From Methylomonas albis (lineage in GTDB: Bacteria; Pseudomonadota; Gammaproteobacteria; Methylococcales; Methylomonadaceae), in NCBI RefSeq assembly GCF_014850955.1, contig NZ_JACXSS010000001.1:4774001-4838000 (forward strand): a stretch of DNA of 64,000 bases, read 5' to 3'. Below are positions 18,732 to 28,284 of this stretch, one piece after another. A model generated the notes under the pieces. The model did not search any database. It was not told the DNA's origin and saw only the letters and a list, made by a program, of their open reading frames with translations. A program made the position numbers and the translations under genes. Each line of letters begins with the position of its first letter. Positions within the stretch are counted from its first letter, which is position 1.

Positions 18732-20352
18732 CGACGACCTGACCTACAGTTACCAAAAACGTTCTGTCGGCAACAACCCCGAACGAGCCCTGATTACGCT
18801 GGAGCGTTCGCAAAAACTGGATTTGCTACTGCATTTACTGGCCAATTTACAACAATCACTGATCGTCTGTGGCCCGGAAGGCATCGGTAAAACCACCTTA
18901 TTGGAAACCGTCAGACAAAACCGCAAAGACATGTGGGAAGTCGTGCTGCTGCCGGCCTCAGCCGATTCCAGTTTCGAAAGCCTGATCAACGATCTATTAC
19001 GCGGCCTGAACATCGCTAAAGCCTCGGCTTTCGATTTAAGCGCCTTGCGCGACAAATGCGCCAAACAAAAAGTGGTACTGCTGATCGACGATGCCGGCGA
19101 TTTGGTGCCAGGCCTGATCACCATGCTGATAGAGTTTGCAGATTCGCTACCGGGTTTACGCCTGGTGTTTGCGATGAATCACGATCAATTCCATATCAAG
19201 AGCGGTACCGACAAGCTGGCGGAGGAATGTCATTTCATCGAACTACCGCCGCTCAGCAAAAAACAATGCGGCGAATATTTACAAAACCTGTCGGCCCAAC
19301 CGGGTGCGGTGGTGTCCTTCAATGCCATCAGCGACAGCCTGATCGAGGATTTATACCGCGTCAGCAACGGCATCCCCGGCAAGATACTCGCGCAATTACC
19401 TAAATTAGCGAATACCCAAAACCATAAACGCAGCAAAGTGGGCTTATGGTTGGCAATCGCCGGCGTGGTAGCCGGCGCCGGCTATACGCTGAAATCTTTG
19501 ATGCCGCCGGACTTTGTCACCGAGCAAACCGCCGTCAACCTACCTATTGCCATTCAAACCGACAGTGTCGACAAAGCTGCCGCCGAAAGCATAACAGCCC
19601 CGCAGCCGACACCCGCACCGGCAGTCGAAACCGCCGTCCTGGCACCGCCGCAAATTATGCCCCCACCCGAGCCCAAAGCGCCGGAATCGGAACCGGCAAT
19701 GGCCTCTACCGCCCCCAGCCCTGGAGCCAATCCAATTGAATCAACCCGTGCGCTGCTTGAATCAAACCGTTCACCGATTGAATCAAACCGCTCGCTGAGC
19801 GGAGCCGAAGCGAACCACCCGCCGATTGAATCAAACCGCCCTCTGAGCGGAGTCGAAGCGACCGACCGGCTTCGACTCCGCTCAGCCGACGCTGCGTCAT
19901 TAAATAACTCAACAGCCCCAAGCCCTGTACAACCCCAGCCCGAGCAGCAAGCTGAAAAACCGGCGACATCCAACCCTGCGCCTGCAGCGGAGATAGCACC
20001 CGTTGCTGCGCCAACTCTCGCTAAGCCCGTCGAACGCAAACCAGCCGCCCCCGGCTTCGAAGGCAGCGATCAGGACTGGATAGCGGCCCAACCGGCCGGG
20101 AACTTCACGCTGCAAATCATGGTATTGTCCAGCAAAGATGCGGCGCTGCGTTTTCAAAAAAAATACGCCGATTACCGCGACGGCCTGAAGTTCTATCCCA
20201 TCAAACAAGGCGAGCTGGAAAAATACGTGGTAATTTACGGCTCTTTCCAAACCGCCGCCGAAGCGATCCAGCTTAAAACCGTGATGCCCGGCGAATTTAA
20301 GCAGGCCATGGAAAAGCGCTTCCGGGCCGTACAAAAAGAAAGCCGCCGCTGA
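18721..20352 (+). CDS. damX: DamX-like SPOR-domain cell-division protein with AAA domain
   Basis: A 543-residue protein of the DamX type, which binds septal peptidoglycan. The N-terminal ATPase-like domain has Walker [10 protein letters not shown] at residues 51-59 and Walker B LLIDDAG near residue 120. One membrane helix ([17 protein letters not shown]) lies near residue 240. A long Pro/Ala-rich periplasmic linker follows, then a SPOR domain (residues ~455-543, [17 protein letters not shown] to [15 protein letters not shown]). The linker stretch encoded by 19737-19886 is built from ESNR and LSGAEA/LSGVEA units that are translated repeat DNA, not normal linker. Translation remains in frame. 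The protein lies in the aroKB operon, as in E. coli. Confidence 0.88.
   Translation: MLDNDDLTYSYQKRSVGNNPERALITLERSQKLDLLLHLLANLQQSLIVCGPEGIGKTTLLETVRQNRKDMWEVVLLPASADSSFESLINDLLRGLNIAKASAFDLSALRDKCAKQKVVLLIDDAGDLVPGLITMLIEFADSLPGLRLVFAMNHDQFHIKSGTDKLAEECHFIELPPLSKKQCGEYLQNLSAQPGAVVSFNAISDSLIEDLYRVSNGIPGKILAQLPKLANTQNHKRSKVGLWLAIAGVVAGAGYTLKSLMPPDFVTEQTAVNLPIAIQTDSVDKAAAESITAPQPTPAPAVETAVLAPPQIMPPPEPKAPESEPAMASTAPSPGANPIESTRALLESNRSPIESNRSLSGAEANHPPIESNRPLSGVEATDRLRLRSADAASLNNSTAPSPVQPQPEQQAEKPATSNPAPAAEIAPVAAPTLAKPVERKPAAPGFEGSDQDWIAAQPAGNFTLQIMVLSSKDAALRFQKKYADYRDGLKFYPIKQGELEKYVVIYGSFQTAAEAIQLKTVMPGEFKQAMEKRFRAVQKESRR
19737..19886. repeat. Repeat element core inserted in the damX linker
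   Basis: Within damX, GAATCAAACCG-type units recur at 19737, 19759, 19780 and 19828. CTGAGCGGAGTCGAAG (19843-19858) and its exact reverse complement (19870-19885) form a 16-base stem with an 11-base loop. A 23-base stretch at 19792-19814 is identical to 36495-36517 in an intergenic copy. The total insert is a multiple of three and has no stop in the coding frame. Confidence 0.88.
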
Positions 20353-20375
20353 TTCTCACCCCCCAATCGAAACGA

Positions 20376-21440
20376 ATGACCAACTTACAAAACGATTTAT
20401 TCTTAAGAGCCCTGTTAAGACAGCCTGTCGAGCGTACCCCTGTCTGGATGATGCGCCAAGCCGGACGTTATTTGCCCGAGTACCGCGAGGTACGCGCCAA
20501 GGCCGGCAGTTTCATGCAGCTCTGTACCAATCCGGAGTTGGCTTGCGAAGTGACCTTGCAGCCGCTGGAACGCTTTAATTTCGACGCGGCGATTTTGTTT
20601 TCCGACATTCTGACTATACCGGATGCGATGGGCTTAGGCTTGTCGTTTGCCGAAGGCGAAGGCCCGCAATTCGCAAGCCCGGTCAGAACCGCCGCCGACA
20701 TCGCCAAACTGCCGATTCCCGATCCGGAAACCGAATTGCGTTATGTGATCGACGCCGTGCGCTTGATCAAAACCAATCTGCATGGTCGAGTACCATTGAT
20801 TGGCTTTTCCGGCAGCCCCTGGACCTTGGCGACTTACATGGTGGAAGGTAAAAGCAGCAAATGCTTTCAAAAAGTGAAAAGTTTGATGTTCGAACAACCG
20901 CAGCTCATGCACCAAATGCTGGATAAGCTGGCGCAATCGGTGGCCTCTTATCTGAATGCGCAAATCGCCGCCGGCGCCGATGCAGTAATGGTATTCGACA
21001 CCTGGGGCGGCATGCTCAGCCACGACGATTATCTGGAGTTTTCACTACGCTATGCACGGCAGGTTCGCGAGTTGTTGAATACCCGCCATGATGGCAAGCA
21101 AATCCCCACCATTTTGTTTACCAAAGGCGGTGGTCTGTGGCTGGAAGCGATGGCGGATACGGGTTACGACGCACTGGGCCTGGACTGGCAAACCGACATC
21201 GGCCAGGCCCGCGCCCGCGTGGGCGACCGCGTCGCTTTGCAAGGCAATATGGATCCGATTACCTTGTACGCGCAACCGGAAGTGATCCGCGAGAAAGTAG
21301 GGAAAGTGCTGCAAAGTTTCGGTAACGGCTCAGGACATGTATTCAACCTGGGACACGGCATTTTGCCGGACATTAATCCGGAACACGTCAAAGCCATGGT
21401 CGATGCGGTGCGGGAATTGAGTCCGCAATATCATCGATAA
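20376..21440 (+). CDS. hemE: Uroporphyrinogen decarboxylase
   Basis: A 354-residue cytoplasmic enzyme that removes four carboxyls from uroporphyrinogen III to give coproporphyrinogen III. The signature [11 protein letters not shown] spans residues 27-37. [12 protein letters not shown] near residue 85 holds the catalytic Asp, and [16 protein letters not shown] near residue 145 is the second family pattern. Full length. It follows damX by 23 bases and so can be expressed from the aro operon. The start is the ATG right after a weak purine stretch (AATCGAAACGA). Confidence 0.96.
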   Translation: MTNLQNDLFLRALLRQPVERTPVWMMRQAGRYLPEYREVRAKAGSFMQLCTNPELACEVTLQPLERFNFDAAILFSDILTIPDAMGLGLSFAEGEGPQFASPVRTAADIAKLPIPDPETELRYVIDAVRLIKTNLHGRVPLIGFSGSPWTLATYMVEGKSSKCFQKVKSLMFEQPQLMHQMLDKLAQSVASYLNAQIAAGADAVMVFDTWGGMLSHDDYLEFSLRYARQVRELLNTRHDGKQIPTILFTKGGGLWLEAMADTGYDALGLDWQTDIGQARARVGDRVALQGNMDPITLYAQPEVIREKVGKVLQSFGNGSGHVFNLGHGILPDINPEHVKAMVDAVRELSPQYHR

Positions 21441-21460
21441 ATAAAGGCGTTTATACTCTA

Positions 21461-21600
21461 GGGAATGCCGCTATGTTAAACCTCCCCCCCGGGGAGAGGG
21501 CTAGGGTGAGGGATGTAAATAATTGACTTTAATCCCCCTCATCCTAACCTTCTCCCGAAGGGAGAAGGAATTATCGACCCCAACTTAGCGGTATGGCTCC
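21461..21600. repeat. TIR-bounded compound element, copy 4 (REPIN-like)
   Basis: Two inverted copies of the same ~60-base unit. The left one starts GGAATGCCGCTATGTTAAA (21462-21480) and has a C-rich/GGGGAGAGG hairpin. The right one has the CCTTCTCCC/GGGAGAAGG stem at 21548-21568 and ends AACTTAGCGGTATGGCTCC. The head-to-head arrangement fits a REPIN. It sits between hemE and yjbQ and may also end hemE transcripts. Confidence 0.7.
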
Positions 21601-21694
21601 GGGATTAGAGGGCCAATTGCAGTGTCTTGCGATTTGCAGAATAATTTGTAACCATCCAGATTTCCAGTATTTATCAATTTTTAGCATTCTCGAT

Positions 21695-22114
21695 ATGTGG
21701 GTTCAAAAACGCATCCAGCTGACCGCCAAACCGCGCGGCTTTCATTTGATAACACGGGAGATAGTCGAGCAGCTCTCTGTACTGGACGATATCGAGATTG
21801 GCCTGGCCCACGTATTTTTGCAACACACCTCGGCGTCGCTGGCAATCAATGAGAACGCGGATGCAGACGTACGCCGGGACTTGGAGAGCTATTTCTCCCG
21901 AGCAGTAGCGGAAAATGAACCATACTATCGCCACACGCTCGAAGGGCCGGACGATATGCCTGCTCATATAAAAACCGTTATATTAGGCAGCTCGCTAAGC
22001 ATTCCGATCAGCGACGGCCAATTGGCCTTGGGAATCTGGCAAGGCATTTATCTATGCGAGCATCGCAATCGTGCCGGCAATCGCACTATCATCGTTACGC
22101 TACACGGCGAATAA
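21695..22114 (+). CDS. yjbQ: YjbQ/UPF0047 family protein
   Basis: A 139-residue protein of the YjbQ (UPF0047) family, compact beta-barrel trimers annotated as secondary thiamine-phosphate synthase from weak activity of E. coli YjbQ. I took the ATG at 21695 (MWVQKRIQLTAKPRGFHLIT), which gives the normal family length. The frame extends upstream into the repeat element, so longer starts are not credible. Conserved parts: HVFLQHTSASLAINENADADVRRDL near residue 45 and LGIWQGIYLCEHRNRAG at the end. The in vivo role is unsettled. Confidence 0.88.
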   Translation: MWVQKRIQLTAKPRGFHLITREIVEQLSVLDDIEIGLAHVFLQHTSASLAINENADADVRRDLESYFSRAVAENEPYYRHTLEGPDDMPAHIKTVILGSSLSIPISDGQLALGIWQGIYLCEHRNRAGNRTIIVTLHGE

Positions 22115-22123
22115 GAGGAATTT

Positions 22124-22582
22124 ATGAAAGCATCGAAACTAATCGTTTTGTTACTCGCGGCTATTAGCCAAAACTTGTCAGCAGAGGAAACCGGCAACCC
22201 CTTGGAAATGACGGTCTATCGCAGCCCCACCTGCGGCTGCTGCGGTAAATGGCTAGAACACGCCAAACAAAACGGCTTTAAAATCAACGATGTGATCAGC
22301 GAAGACATGGAGACCATCAAAGCCCGCTTTGGCGTCCCCGAAAAACTGGCATCTTGCCACACCGCCGTCGTGAACGGCCGTGTCATTGAAGGCCATGTAC
22401 CGGCTGCCGACATCCAAAAACTACTGCAAAGCAAATCCAACATCGCCGGTATCGCCGCGCCGGGCATGCCGATGGGTAGTCCCGGCATGGAGATGGGCGG
22501 TCAGCAAGACGCGTATAAGGTGGTTTCCTTCGATAATGAAGGAAAGTATGAGGTGTTTGCAGAGCATGGAAGTAACCCATAA
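22124..22582 (+). CDS. DUF411 family periplasmic metal-binding protein
   Basis: A 152-residue secreted protein with a cleavable signal (MKASKLIVLLLAAISQNLSA). The mature part has SPTCGCCGKWLEHAK, the CxCC motif of the DUF411 family, whose members are often linked to copper or other soft-metal handling. KLASCHTAVVNGRVIEGHVPA is the second conserved block. A Met-rich tail segment (APGMPMGSPGMEMGG) could bind Cu(I). It begins 9 bases after yjbQ and may be co-transcribed. The metal is inferred, not shown. Confidence 0.82.
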   Translation: MKASKLIVLLLAAISQNLSAEETGNPLEMTVYRSPTCGCCGKWLEHAKQNGFKINDVISEDMETIKARFGVPEKLASCHTAVVNGRVIEGHVPAADIQKLLQSKSNIAGIAAPGMPMGSPGMEMGGQQDAYKVVSFDNEGKYEVFAEHGSNP

Positions 22583-22709
22583 TTCATCTCTTTAAACTGA
22601 CTAATCATGCCTTGCAATTACACATTAAAATCTATAACTGCGGACAGATGACGCGCAGCACTCCCGCCTATTTCCGCTTAGTTAACTACTATTTCCGGCA
22701 ACACAGCAG

Positions 22710-23663
22710 ATGAGCAAGGCCCTCGTCACCGGCGCCAGCGGCTTTATCGGCTCGCAACTCTGCCAGACCTTAAAAAATCAAGGTTATGCGGTAAGAACTT
22801 GCAACCGCGCCGGACACGGCCCGGACAACATAACCTTTGATTTTGCAAAATCGGAAGCTTGCCCTGCGGAACTGTGTGCCGGCATAGACGTGGTGTTTCA
22901 TCTGGCCGGTAAAGCCCACGCCTTGGCGGAAAATCGTCAGGATGAAGCGGAATATCGACAAGTTAACACCGACGGCACGCGCAAATTACTGGAAGCGGCG
23001 CAACAGGCCGGCGTAAAAGTGTTTGTGTTTTTCAGCAGCGTCAAAGCAGTCGACCACTGTACTCAACAACCCATGGACGAAACGGTTGAGCAGCCGGCCA
23101 CCGATCCCTACGGCTTATCCAAATACGCCGCGGAGCAATTGGTGTTACATGGTGGCTACGTGCCCCATCCCGTGGTACTGCGACTCAGCATGGTCTACGG
23201 CGATACCGAGAAAGGCAATCTGCCGCGCATGATCCACGCGATCCGCCGCGGCATATTTCCACCGCTACCGGAATCCGGTAACCATCGTTCCATGGTCCAT
23301 GTAGCAGACGTGATTGAAGCCGCATTGTTGGCGGCCGAGAAACCCGAGGCAGCTGGGCAAATTTATATTGTCACCGATCAACAAAGCTATTCCACCCGAC
23401 AGATTTACGACGCCATCAGAACCGCCCTTGGCAAGTCGGCTATCGCTTGGTCGGTACCATTAGCGCTACTAAGCAGCTTGGCTCGCTTAGGCGATGGATT
23501 TGGCCGGCTAACGCGGCGACGTTTTCCTATCGATAGCGATAGCCTGGAGAAATTAACCGGTTCGGCGTGGTATTCGTCTGCTAAAATCAGCCGCGAATTG
23601 GGCTTTCAACCTCGACATACTCTCAGGAAAGCCCTACCCGATATTATTCGCCATCTAAGTTAA
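22710..23663 (+). CDS. NAD-dependent sugar epimerase/dehydratase (SDR)
   Basis: A 317-residue extended short-chain dehydrogenase acting on a nucleotide sugar. The N-terminal Rossmann motif is VTGASGFIGSQL (residues 6-17). FFSSVKAVDH and PYGLSKYAAEQLV supply the Ser and the YxxxK of the catalytic triad near residues 111 and 137. LRLSMVYGDTEKGNL follows. With the next two genes (WbpL/WecA-like and WbpM-like) it resembles the module that makes and loads N-acetylated 6-deoxy sugars for O-antigen, where this protein would be a C4 reductase/epimerase like WbpK. The genes are 6 bases apart. Confidence 0.85.
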   Translation: MSKALVTGASGFIGSQLCQTLKNQGYAVRTCNRAGHGPDNITFDFAKSEACPAELCAGIDVVFHLAGKAHALAENRQDEAEYRQVNTDGTRKLLEAAQQAGVKVFVFFSSVKAVDHCTQQPMDETVEQPATDPYGLSKYAAEQLVLHGGYVPHPVVLRLSMVYGDTEKGNLPRMIHAIRRGIFPPLPESGNHRSMVHVADVIEAALLAAEKPEAAGQIYIVTDQQSYSTRQIYDAIRTALGKSAIAWSVPLALLSSLARLGDGFGRLTRRRFPIDSDSLEKLTGSAWYSSAKISRELGFQPRHTLRKALPDIIRHLS

Positions 23664-23669
23664 TCTAGC

Positions 23670-24701
23670 GTGCTACTGCTTTTCATTGTTACTTTGCTGC
23701 TTGCCGTCATATTGACCGGCCTGATTCGCCGCTACGCCTTAACTTACAAGGTGCTGGACATTCCCAACCAACGCAGTTCACATAGTGTGCCAACACCGCG
23801 TGGCGGTGGCTTGGCTATCGTGCTGGCATTTTGCGCGGCCACACTCTGGCTGTTTTTTTATAATCAATTAACAGGCACTTCTTTAGCCTTACTAAGCTCC
23901 CCGCTGTTGGTAGCCGCTATCGGTTTTTGCGACGATCACGGCGATGTGGCCGCGCGCTGGCGCTTCTTGACGCATTTACTCGCAGCTATCATCGCCTTGG
24001 AATTATTGGGCGGCCTACCGGTGTTATCGGTCCCGGCGCCCTTCGACGCCATCTTCGGGCGCTTAAGCTTAAATCCCGGCTGGCTGGGCTATCCGCTGGG
24101 CGCACTGTTTTTGGTGTGGACTTTAAACCTGTTTAATTTCATGGACGGAACCGACGGCATTGCCGCTTCGGAAGCGCTGTTCGTATCGGCGGCATTAGCA
24201 GGCTATTTGTTTTTTATTGACCAAAGTCTTTGTGCAGTCGCCTTGAGTTTGGCGGCGGCTTGCGGCGGCTTTTTGCTTTGGAATTGGCCGAAGGCGAAAA
24301 TCTTCATGGGCGATGTCGGTAGCGGCTTTATCGGTCTATTACTGGGTTTATTGATTTTACTGGCCGCGCAGCAAGCCGCCGTGTTGCTGTATTGCGGGCT
24401 GATTTTATTCGGTGCGTTCATCGTGGATGCCAGCTATACCTTGGCGGTTAGAATGTTCAGCGGACAAAAATGGTACGCGGCGCATTGCTCACACACTTAC
24501 CAACACGCGGCCAAGCGTTACGGACATTTACCGGTGTTATTGGCTACCTGGGCAATCAATTGTGGCTGGCTATTGCCTGTCTCTTTATGGATATTCAAGC
24601 ATCCCAGCCATGCGCTGGCCGGCATTGCCTTCGCTTATTTGCCGTTAATCTATCTGGCTTACCGATTTAAAGCCGGCCAAACCGAGTTTGTTATTTCGTG
24701 A
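23670..24701 (+). CDS. Undecaprenyl-phosphate sugar-1-phosphate transferase (WbpL/WecA-like)
   Basis: A 343-residue polytopic enzyme of the MraY/WecA family that starts a lipid-linked glycan by moving an N-acetylated sugar-1-phosphate to undecaprenyl phosphate. It begins with a GTG (MLLLFIVTLLLAVILTG). Family motifs: SVPTPRGGGLAIVL near residue 42, GFCDDHGDV near residue 87 (Asp pair), FNFMDGTDGIAASEAL near residue 153 and FMGDVGSGFIG near residue 212. About ten membrane helices. Its last four bases overlap the start of the dehydratase gene (GTGA), so translation is coupled. Confidence 0.9.
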   Translation: MLLLFIVTLLLAVILTGLIRRYALTYKVLDIPNQRSSHSVPTPRGGGLAIVLAFCAATLWLFFYNQLTGTSLALLSSPLLVAAIGFCDDHGDVAARWRFLTHLLAAIIALELLGGLPVLSVPAPFDAIFGRLSLNPGWLGYPLGALFLVWTLNLFNFMDGTDGIAASEALFVSAALAGYLFFIDQSLCAVALSLAAACGGFLLWNWPKAKIFMGDVGSGFIGLLLGLLILLAAQQAAVLLYCGLILFGAFIVDASYTLAVRMFSGQKWYAAHCSHTYQHAAKRYGHLPVLLATWAINCGWLLPVSLWIFKHPSHALAGIAFAYLPLIYLAYRFKAGQTEFVIS

Positions 24702-26524
24702 CCCTCCAATTTCGCTCCCGTACCACCATCTTTGTGCACGACCTGGCCATGATCCCGCTGGCCTGGTTTGGCGCTTACTGGCTACGTTTTAATCTGCAAG
24801 ACATCCCGGACGAATTTTTTTATTCGGCCTTATTGTTCCTCCCTTGGGTCATGGCTATCCAGGTCAGTTTATTCTGGGTGTTTGGCTTGTATCGCGGCGT
24901 CTGGCGGTTTTCCTCTCTGCCGGACCTGATCCGCATCGGCAAAGCCGTGTTGACCGGGATTTTTTTTATTGCCTCCGCCTTGTTTTTATACGACCGCCTG
25001 CAAGGCGTGCCGCGATCAGTCGTACCACTTTATGTGCTGATCCTGTTTTCCTTGCTCAGCATTCCGCGTCTGGTTTATCGGTTTTGGAAGGAACAGACTT
25101 TCGCCGAGCGCGTTGGTCGGCGCGCCCTGATCGTCGGCGCCGGCTCCGCCGGCGAAATGTTGATTAGGGATTTATTAGCCAATGTCGATAGCGACTATGT
25201 GCCTATCATTTTCGTTGACGACAACCATGGCAAATACAAACGCGAGATTCGCGGTATCCGCGTCGCCGGCACTGTGGAGCAAATTCCCGACTTAGTCGAG
25301 CGCTGGAATATCGAAACGGTGCTGATTGCCGTGCCGTCGGCCAGCGATCAGCAAATGCGCCGTATCGTGGAAATCTGCGAAAACTGCTCCGTTGATTTTC
25401 AGACCCTACCGTCGGTTAAGGAACTGCTGAGCGGCGCGGTCACCACCGCCAATCTGCGCAGTGTATCCATTGAAGATATTTTGGGCCGTACGCCGGTGAA
25501 GTTGGATTGGCCCGGCATAAAAAGCCATCTGCACGACAAAGTCATTTTGGTGACCGGCGGCGGCGGCTCGATAGGTTCCGAGCTTTGTAAGCAACTGGCC
25601 AGGGCGCAACCGCGTAAGCTGATTGTGTTTGATCAATGCGAATTTAATTTGTACAAAATTAATGCCGATTTAAACAGGCTGTTCCCGGAATTATCGCACC
25701 AAGCCGCGCTGGGCGATGTCGCCGACCCCATCGCGGTGCAACAGTTAATCACCGGCCAACAACCGGAAATCGTGTTTCACGCGGCTGCTTATAAACACGT
25801 ACCCTTATTGGAAAATCAAATCCGCGAGGCCGTGCATAACAATCTGATCGGCACCAAGATACTAGCGGAAGCCGCTATCGCCGCAGGCGTAGCGCGTTTC
25901 GTGCTCATTTCCACTGACAAGGCGGTCAACCCGACCAATGTGATGGGCGCGACCAAACGCGCGGCGGAAATCCTCTGCCAAAATCTGAATCAGACCGGCA
26001 ACACCCGCTTTACCACAGTCCGTTTCGGCAACGTGCTCGATTCGGCCGGCAGCGTGGTGCCTTTGTTCAGAGAGCAAATCAAGGCCGGCGGCCCTATCAC
26101 TGTCACGCATCCGGATATTACCCGCTACTTCATGACGATTCCGGAAGCCTGCCAGTTAATCATGCAAGCGGAAACCATAGGCCAGGGCGGAGAGGTATTC
26201 GTGCTGGATATGGGCGAACCGGTCAAAATTACTTACCTGGCGGAGCAAATGATCCGCCTGAGCGGCAAAACCCCGAATAAAGACATCGAGATTAAAATTG
26301 TCGGCTTGCGGCCCGGCGAGAAACTCTACGAAGAGCTATTCCACGACCAGGAACAATTAATGGCAACCAGCCATGCGAAATTACGCTTGGCCAAAGCCCG
26401 ACTCTACGACTCCATCGAATGGGCTAAGCAGATTGAAGACTTACAGCGTGTCTGCCAGCACTACGATAACCAGCAACTATTCGCTGGCTTGAAACAGCTG
26501 GTCCCCGAGTTTAAGAACAGCTAG
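24698..26524 (+). CDS. Nucleotide-sugar 4,6-dehydratase, membrane-bound (WbpM/CapD-like)
   Basis: A 608-residue protein with four N-terminal membrane helices, a CoA-binding-like domain (LIVGAGSAGEMLIRDLL near residue 146) and a C-terminal SDR domain (VILVTGGGGSIGSELCKQL near residue 282). VLISTDKAVNPTNVMGATKRAAE holds the catalytic residues. The usual Tyr is Met in MGATK, as is normal for the WbpM/FlmA group. These enzymes make UDP-4-keto-6-deoxy-GlcNAc for O-antigen or protein glycosylation. Starts with GTG, overlapping the previous gene by 4 bases. It ends 2 bases from a convergent gene. Confidence 0.92.
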   Translation: MTLQFRSRTTIFVHDLAMIPLAWFGAYWLRFNLQDIPDEFFYSALLFLPWVMAIQVSLFWVFGLYRGVWRFSSLPDLIRIGKAVLTGIFFIASALFLYDRLQGVPRSVVPLYVLILFSLLSIPRLVYRFWKEQTFAERVGRRALIVGAGSAGEMLIRDLLANVDSDYVPIIFVDDNHGKYKREIRGIRVAGTVEQIPDLVERWNIETVLIAVPSASDQQMRRIVEICENCSVDFQTLPSVKELLSGAVTTANLRSVSIEDILGRTPVKLDWPGIKSHLHDKVILVTGGGGSIGSELCKQLARAQPRKLIVFDQCEFNLYKINADLNRLFPELSHQAALGDVADPIAVQQLITGQQPEIVFHAAAYKHVPLLENQIREAVHNNLIGTKILAEAAIAAGVARFVLISTDKAVNPTNVMGATKRAAEILCQNLNQTGNTRFTTVRFGNVLDSAGSVVPLFREQIKAGGPITVTHPDITRYFMTIPEACQLIMQAETIGQGGEVFVLDMGEPVKITYLAEQMIRLSGKTPNKDIEIKIVGLRPGEKLYEELFHDQEQLMATSHAKLRLAKARLYDSIEWAKQIEDLQRVCQHYDNQQLFAGLKQLVPEFKNS

Positions 26525-26526
26525 AC

Positions 26527-27258
26527 CTAGTCTATTCGATAGTAATACAGTTTAGTTTTCCGGCGATCATTCAGTTCGAGTACCGACTCGGCTTCGCTAT
26601 TCGGTAGCGGAAAAGAGGACGAGACAAATAGGCAGCCGACCCGCATTTCTCGCCGAATTTTTTCGCCTATTTTCGCCATGACCGGTGGCGATAGGAATGC
26701 AAACACCACATCAAATTGCCGCAAATCTTGGTCCCAAAAGCTTGACCTTCCCACCCGGACATTGGCCAGATTACGACAACGCCATGCCGCCAGTAACCAG
26801 GGTAGCGGTGCTCGCTCCAGGGCCGCTATGGCCACGTCCGGCCGAGCTTTTGCCAGCGGCACCACAACCGTCGCCAAACCGGCACCGATATCGATAACCG
26901 ATTGCGCCCCTTCGCGGCTTACTATTTCGATTAGCGCACCGCTAACGGCCGAGGACGATAAGAATAATGGCACATCGCCTTTCACTGTCCCCCAAAATAA
27001 TAGGGTTAGCAGCAATAACACCAGCAGATATAACCAGGCAGGTATTTGCCAGGTCAACCCCAGTAAAATGGCCGGCAGAAACAGAAAATGGATGGGTAAC
27101 CACCAGTAGGGCTGGCGAAAGCCACGAGAGAATAGCGCCGCCAATCCAGCCTGTATCACGACAAACTGCCAAACGCTAATGGACGGGAATGCAGCACGTA
27201 AGCCCAGTACGCAGACACAGGCCAGTAGCTGACTTAGCAAGGCCTTGACTAACTGCAT
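26527..27258 (-). CDS. Membrane-anchored class I methyltransferase
   Basis: A 243-residue protein. The first ~105 residues hold three or four membrane helices (LVKALLSQLLACVCVLGL, WLPIHFLFLPAILLGL, LYLLVLLLLTLLFWG). The rest is a SAM-binding Rossmann domain: SVIDIGAGLATVVVPLA (motif I) near residue 121, then IAALERAPLPWLLA and DVVFAFLSPPVMAKIGEKI. The substrate is unknown. It is the last gene of a minus-strand run after motAB, 48 bases downstream of motB. A membrane-tethered methyltransferase of this layout is uncommon and its link to the motor genes is only positional. Confidence 0.72.
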   Translation of the reverse strand: MQLVKALLSQLLACVCVLGLRAAFPSISVWQFVVIQAGLAALFSRGFRQPYWWLPIHFLFLPAILLGLTWQIPAWLYLLVLLLLTLLFWGTVKGDVPLFLSSSAVSGALIEIVSREGAQSVIDIGAGLATVVVPLAKARPDVAIAALERAPLPWLLAAWRCRNLANVRVGRSSFWDQDLRQFDVVFAFLSPPVMAKIGEKIRREMRVGCLFVSSSFPLPNSEAESVLELNDRRKTKLYYYRID

Positions 27259-27306
27259 CGCCGTATCGTTACCGAGCTATCCGCCGCGACTGTCGACAGC
27301 ACTTAT

Positions 27307-28278
27307 CTAATGTGCCGCAGTGTCCGCGCCGGTAATTTTGGTATTTTGCTGAATCGTCGGCGACATAGTCGGCAGACCAGGGGCAGTAGTATCGCTGCTA
27401 CCGGCTTTATCTTCGGCGCCATCGTGCAGCACCTGATTTTCGGTCTTTTTGTTCATCACCACGATGGATATGCGCCGGTTCATCGGATCGTTGGGTACAT
27501 CACCCTTGTAAGGAATACTTGAGGCCAAGCCGACTACGCGCAGCACCTTGTCTTCGCTGAGTCCGCCTTGGGTTAACTCACGGCGCGCCACATTGGCCCG
27601 GTCGCTGGATAGTTCCCAGTTGGAATACCCGGTGCGATTGCTGGGAAACGGCAATGCGTCGGTATGGCCATTGATGGTGACTTTATTCGGTAATTCGTTG
27701 ATCACCGGTGCCAGTTCGCGCAGGATAGCTTGCGCATAGGTTTCGATACCCGAACTGGCCAACTTGAACATCGGCCGGTTTTGCGCATCGATAATCTGGA
27801 TTTTCAAACCTTCCGGGGTGGTTTCCAGTTTGATCTGATCTTTGTATTCGGCCAATTTGTCATTGGCTTTTAACATATCCTCGATTTTTTCCTGCAACTT
27901 CTCCAGCTTGAGTTTTTCCTGCTCTTCCGCCAGCTTTTCAATATCCTCAGGGGTGGGTTCGGCCGGGGTATTTTCCCCCTGATGCACTTGGCCCTCCTCT
28001 TGCGATTTCAAGTCCTGACCACCGGCCTGAATGATGCTGGTTCGGTCGCCGGTACCCTCGCCGCTACTATTGGTAATCGCTACACCGAAGGGATTCTGGA
28101 AATATTCGGAAATGCCTTTTTTGGTTTTCTCATCGGTGGAACCGAGCAGCCACATCAACAAAAAGAAAGCCATCATCGCCGTCACGAAGTCGGCATAGGC
28201 AATTTTCCAGGCGCCGCCGTGGTGACCGCCGTGACCGGCTTTTTTGATTTTCTTGATGATTATTGGTTGTTCGGCCAT
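27307..28278 (-). CDS. motB: Flagellar motor stator protein MotB
   Basis: A 323-residue stator subunit. After the basic stretch IIIKKIKKAGHGGHHGG comes one membrane helix, WKIAYADFVTAMMAFFLLMWLLG, whose Asp30 is the proton-carrying residue. A Glu/Lys-rich linker follows, then an OmpA-like peptidoglycan-binding domain: INGHTDALPF near residue 200 and SSDRANVARREL near residue 227. It anchors the stator and couples proton flow to rotation. The tail after residue 280 is Ser/Thr-rich and nonconserved. motA lies 6 bases upstream. No other flagellar gene is in the window. Confidence 0.93.
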   Translation of the reverse strand: MAEQPIIIKKIKKAGHGGHHGGAWKIAYADFVTAMMAFFLLMWLLGSTDEKTKKGISEYFQNPFGVAITNSSGEGTGDRTSIIQAGGQDLKSQEEGQVHQGENTPAEPTPEDIEKLAEEQEKLKLEKLQEKIEDMLKANDKLAEYKDQIKLETTPEGLKIQIIDAQNRPMFKLASSGIETYAQAILRELAPVINELPNKVTINGHTDALPFPSNRTGYSNWELSSDRANVARRELTQGGLSEDKVLRVVGLASSIPYKGDVPNDPMNRRISIVVMNKKTENQVLHDGAEDKAGSSDTTAPGLPTMSPTIQQNTKITGADTAAH

Positions 28279-28284
28279 GCTCGC

